Shown here: positions 5,563 through 8,176 of the stretch, one piece after another | Position numbering within the stretch: the stretch's first letter is position 1 | Layout of the letters: every line of letters starts with the position of its first letter | Source: CAG-826 sp964654155 | GTDB lineage: Bacteria; Bacillota_I; Bacilli_A; RFN20; CAG-826 | Direction of reading: 5' to 3' | DNA: 8,176 nt | Assembly (NCBI GenBank): GCA_964654155.1 | Contig: CAZZGL010000056.1 | Span: 1-8,176 of the forward strand | Position numbers and translations under genes: made by a program | The notes under the pieces: model-generated | Seen by the model: only the letters and a program-made list of their open reading frames with translations | Told to the model about the DNA's origin: nothing | Databases searched by the model: none

Positions 5563-7749
5563 ATGAAATTTAAATTAAGTGAATTATTGGCAATTTATAA
5601 GCCAGAACAACTAAACACTTTTCTTAAAAAATATTCTAATACAGATTTAGAGGAAAATAATTTGTTATATGAAAATATTAGTAATAATTGGAAATGCGTT
5701 GGAAATACAAAATATAATTTGTCAGCTATTAATATGCTTAAAGATTCCGGCAAAGGACTTATAGAAAGAATTACAAATGGAATTGATGCTGTACTTGAAA
5801 AAGAAAAAGAAACTCATGGATTAAATTCACCAAAAACAGCCGATGATATAGTAAAAATTGCTTTTCCTCATTATTATGAAAATAAAGTAAATATAAAAAA
5901 AGGTGAATCTAACAAGCAAAATGCATGTGAAACAGCCGATAAAATTGTGGTAGCTATAAATGACAGTACTAAATCTAATAAGCCAACAGTCGATGTTGTT
6001 GATCAAGGGTGTGGAATTAGTGGTGAAAAATTTGGCGATACAATACTATCTATTCATAAAGGAAACAAATCAACAACTGATAAAAATTATTTGATTGGCG
6101 CATTTGGTCAAGGTGGTTCCACATCGTTACCTTTTTCTTTTGCTACAATTATAATTTCAAAAAAAGGTGGAAATATTTACTTTACAGTTGTAAAAAAATG
6201 TTTGTTAACTGATATGAAAATGGACACTTATTTATATTTTGCTCCAAATGGTCAAGTTTCATTAATTGAAAATGATGAACATGATTACGCTGATAATTAT
6301 ATTAAAACATTTATTGATTCAGAATCAGGAACACTAATTAGAATGATTGATATGGAAATACCACGTGAATATAGAATTAATGATGCTGCAAAGCCTGGTA
6401 TGCTCGGAGATTTTATTAATACAGAATTATACAATGTTAGCTTACCGGTAAAAGTGATAGAAAATAGAGCTGATTTTATAAATAATGCTCATAAACAAAA
6501 TAGATATTCATATGGTTCAAATAATAAAATGATGACTTGGGAATATGCTAAAAAAGAATACTTTGGAACGATAAGTATAGAACATAATAGCAAAGAATAT
6601 AAATTAAATTATTATTTTATACTTCCTCCAGACGAAAATGATTGGGCGAAGGATGCAAAATGTAAGGAAATTTTTAAACAAATTAACGTTCATCTAGATC
6701 CAATAATTTATACTGTGAATGGTCAATATATATCTAGTGAAAGATTTATAAAACTTAAAAATGCTGGATTAAGTTTTTTACAATATAGATTGCTAGTAGA
6801 TATCAATTTAGATGTTTTAGGCAAGGATAAATATAGATTCTTTACAACAGATAGATCTAGAATACAAGATTCAGATTTGACTAATGGCTTTTTAGATAAA
6901 GTCATAGAAGCTTTGAAAAATGAACAGACCATAGTTGATATGAATAATTATATTGCAAGTCAAAGTGTTAATGCTAACATAGATAACGATTTGATAAATA
7001 ATATTAGTAGTAATGTAAAAAGTATTTATAATAAATTTTTGAAGTCAGGAAACAAAATATTAAACGTAAATAATGGGCATCATGCTAATCCAACTCCTGA
7101 AGAAATTTATTATGATTCAATCCAAAAATTTGAAATTACTACTTTGAAGCAAGTATTTTATAAAAATGAAAATATAAATGTTGTAGTAACAACAAAAGCA
7201 AAAAAGAGCATTAATGATAAAGCAAAAATTTATATGTTTGTTGATGGAAAACAAAATTATAATCATTCAGAATCTGTTATGAATGGTAGAATTCAATATA
7301 CATTAAATGATATTCCTATTGGAATTCATAATATACAATTTGATTTATATGATGATGATTTTAATCTTGAAAGAAAAAGCAATCTTTTTGAATTTGCTGT
7401 TGTAGATGATTTAAAGAAACAAACTGAAAGTATAACTAAAAATAAGGATTTAGAATTGAAAATTCAACTTGTTGATGATAAAGAACTTATTATTGATACT
7501 GTAAAAAATGAAATAGATAAAACTATAGATATTTATTTATGTTTAAGTCATGATTTGTTAGTTAATAATTTATATGGCAAGAGTGCTAGTAATGATGAAA
7601 TACAAGTGTTAAAAAACAAGCTACTAGAACCTATAATATTATTTACTCTTTTCTTAGGTGAAAACTATGATAATATAGAAGAAATAGAAAAGAAGAACGA
7701 TATAATTCTATCTTTTTGTAATACATTCTACATTGCAAATAGTTTATAA
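5563..7749 (+). CDS. GHKL-type ATPase (MORC/MutL/Hsp90-like), defence-associated
   Basis: This 728-residue protein has a GHKL ATPase domain in its first third. The Mg-binding N-box ERITNGIDA (68-76) contains E68, N72 and D75; the second motif is DQGCGI (147-152), of the DxGxG type; the lid motif is GAFGQGGST (179-187). All three motifs are intact, so ATP binding is expected. The region at about 290-450 resembles the transducer part of these proteins and ends in FTTDRSRIQDSDLTNGF, here 427-443. Residues 525-615 are rich in predicted strands and look like an Ig-like sandwich, followed by a helical tail (645-728). No nuclease, helicase or membrane segment is visible. The ribosome site AGGCGG (5551-5556) is imperfect. 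Family members open and close on DNA or clients; here the AIPR protein is the likely partner. Function in defence is inferred. Confidence 0.85.
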   Translation: MKFKLSELLAIYKPEQLNTFLKKYSNTDLEENNLLYENISNNWKCVGNTKYNLSAINMLKDSGKGLIERITNGIDAVLEKEKETHGLNSPKTADDIVKIAFPHYYENKVNIKKGESNKQNACETADKIVVAINDSTKSNKPTVDVVDQGCGISGEKFGDTILSIHKGNKSTTDKNYLIGAFGQGGSTSLPFSFATIIISKKGGNIYFTVVKKCLLTDMKMDTYLYFAPNGQVSLIENDEHDYADNYIKTFIDSESGTLIRMIDMEIPREYRINDAAKPGMLGDFINTELYNVSLPVKVIENRADFINNAHKQNRYSYGSNNKMMTWEYAKKEYFGTISIEHNSKEYKLNYYFILPPDENDWAKDAKCKEIFKQINVHLDPIIYTVNGQYISSERFIKLKNAGLSFLQYRLLVDINLDVLGKDKYRFFTTDRSRIQDSDLTNGFLDKVIEALKNEQTIVDMNNYIASQSVNANIDNDLINNISSNVKSIYNKFLKSGNKILNVNNGHHANPTPEEIYYDSIQKFEITTLKQVFYKNENINVVVTTKAKKSINDKAKIYMFVDGKQNYNHSESVMNGRIQYTLNDIPIGIHNIQFDLYDDDFNLERKSNLFEFAVVDDLKKQTESITKNKDLELKIQLVDDKELIIDTVKNEIDKTIDIYLCLSHDLLVNNLYGKSASNDEIQVLKNKLLEPIILFTLFLGENYDNIEEIEKKNDIILSFCNTFYIANSL

Positions 7750-8176
7750 TGAATTAGCTAGAATTTAGTATCTAGATTATTTCTAAAAATTATTTTGAAA
7801 ATAGATTTTTATATTATGAATGATATGGGAATTTATATACTAAATAATTCATGAAAGTATGGAATGAAATATATATAGCATAAATTAAAGGTTTAAGAAC
7901 AATTATAACAACAAATACACAAAAATTATTTAAGTAAATTAAAATATGATGATTTTAAAAATCCTATTGGTGGTGTGGTGTTATTATGAAAGAGGTGCTT
8001 TAATGAATATAAATAAAATATTTAAAATTTATTTATCAAATGTATATTCAAATTTAGATGATATTTCGAAAACTTGTTAAGATATTATTTATATTGAAAC
8101 AGGATAAAAATATAGTTTGAGTTTGAGTTTCGGTCAAAAAAATAATTATACTAAAGAAACATATCAAACTAAAAGA
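7750..8176. other. AT-rich region without a confident gene, probably decayed
   Basis: No long frame occurs in these 427 bases and no good terminator follows the ATPase; CTAGA (7758-7762) with TCTAG (7771-7775) is the only hairpin near its end. One frame interrupted by stops at 7876, 7894 and 7906 then stays open to 7987 and contains YDDFKNPIGGVVLL, which looks protein-like. Past 8003 another frame is broken at 8078 and again soon after. The pattern fits fossil coding sequence more than a regulatory region. Confidence 0.4.
8003..8080 (+). CDS. Possible 25-codon ORF or 5' end of a broken gene
   Basis: An ATG at 8003 has AGAGGTG (7991-7997) five bases upstream and opens a frame of 25 codons starting MNINKIFKIYLSNVYSN and ending TAA. 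After the stop the same frame reads DIIYIETG and then meets another stop. This may be the start of a gene inactivated by nonsense changes, or a short leader. The same frame extends upstream to an ATG at 7946 with no ribosome site. No family is recognised. Confidence 0.25.
   Translation: MNINKIFKIYLSNVYSNLDDISKTC

Noticed and set aside
6723..6932. A 69-codon minus-strand frame inside the ATPase gene
   Set aside because: It is a shadow frame, serine- and leucine-rich, with no start signals, and lies within a conserved-looking part of the ATPase.
1..8176. Mycoplasma-type code with TGA as tryptophan
   Set aside because: Tryptophans in all genes use TGG and no gene has an internal TGA, so the standard bacterial code fits.

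Overview
The window is very AT-rich bacterial DNA. It has strong AGGAGG-type ribosome sites, TTGACA/TATAAT-type promoters, and TGG (never TGA) for tryptophan in every gene. This suggests a low-GC Firmicute, such as a gut clostridium or a relative in the Bacilli or Erysipelotrichia, using the standard bacterial code. No species can be named from the sequence. The content is accessory: unrelated small cassettes, short repeats between them, truncated gene ends and no housekeeping genes.

Layout. (1) 1-208 is the 3' end of an unrecognised gene. About 350 bases without a gene follow, holding tandem repeats, an intrinsic terminator and an extended -10 promoter. (2) 560-2241 is a two-gene phosphorelay: a receiver-domain protein with no recognisable output domain, then a soluble histidine kinase with a cysteine-rich N-terminus. 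(3) 2242-2340 looks like the tail of a lost minus-strand gene plus its terminator, joined abruptly to an XRE-type HTH gene (2354-2692) that lacks a ribosome site. (4) 2693-2810 holds a nested GTGAC dyad and a second palindrome, followed by a self-inhibited Fic AMPylase gene (2811-3893). An 11-bp repeat, four copies long, begins on the Fic stop codon. (5) 4020-7749 is the most coherent unit: a small XRE repressor transcribed leftward, facing a rightward operon of an AIPR-like protein and a large GHKL (MORC/MutL/Hsp90-type) ATPase. (6) 7750-8176 has no confident gene; a few broken frames suggest decayed sequence.

How the parts may work together. The divergent unit has the layout of a controlled restriction or abortive-infection locus. 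A palindrome lies between the -10 and -35 of the repressor promoter and overlaps the -35 of the operon promoter, so one protein could set its own level and that of the AIPR/ATPase pair. AIPR proteins and MORC-like ATPases are both known from phage-defence operons. This compact combination is the best candidate here for an under-described system. The phosphorelay pair and the Fic gene are independent cassettes that fit a defence or mobile island, but nothing in the sequence links them functionally to the AIPR/ATPase operon.
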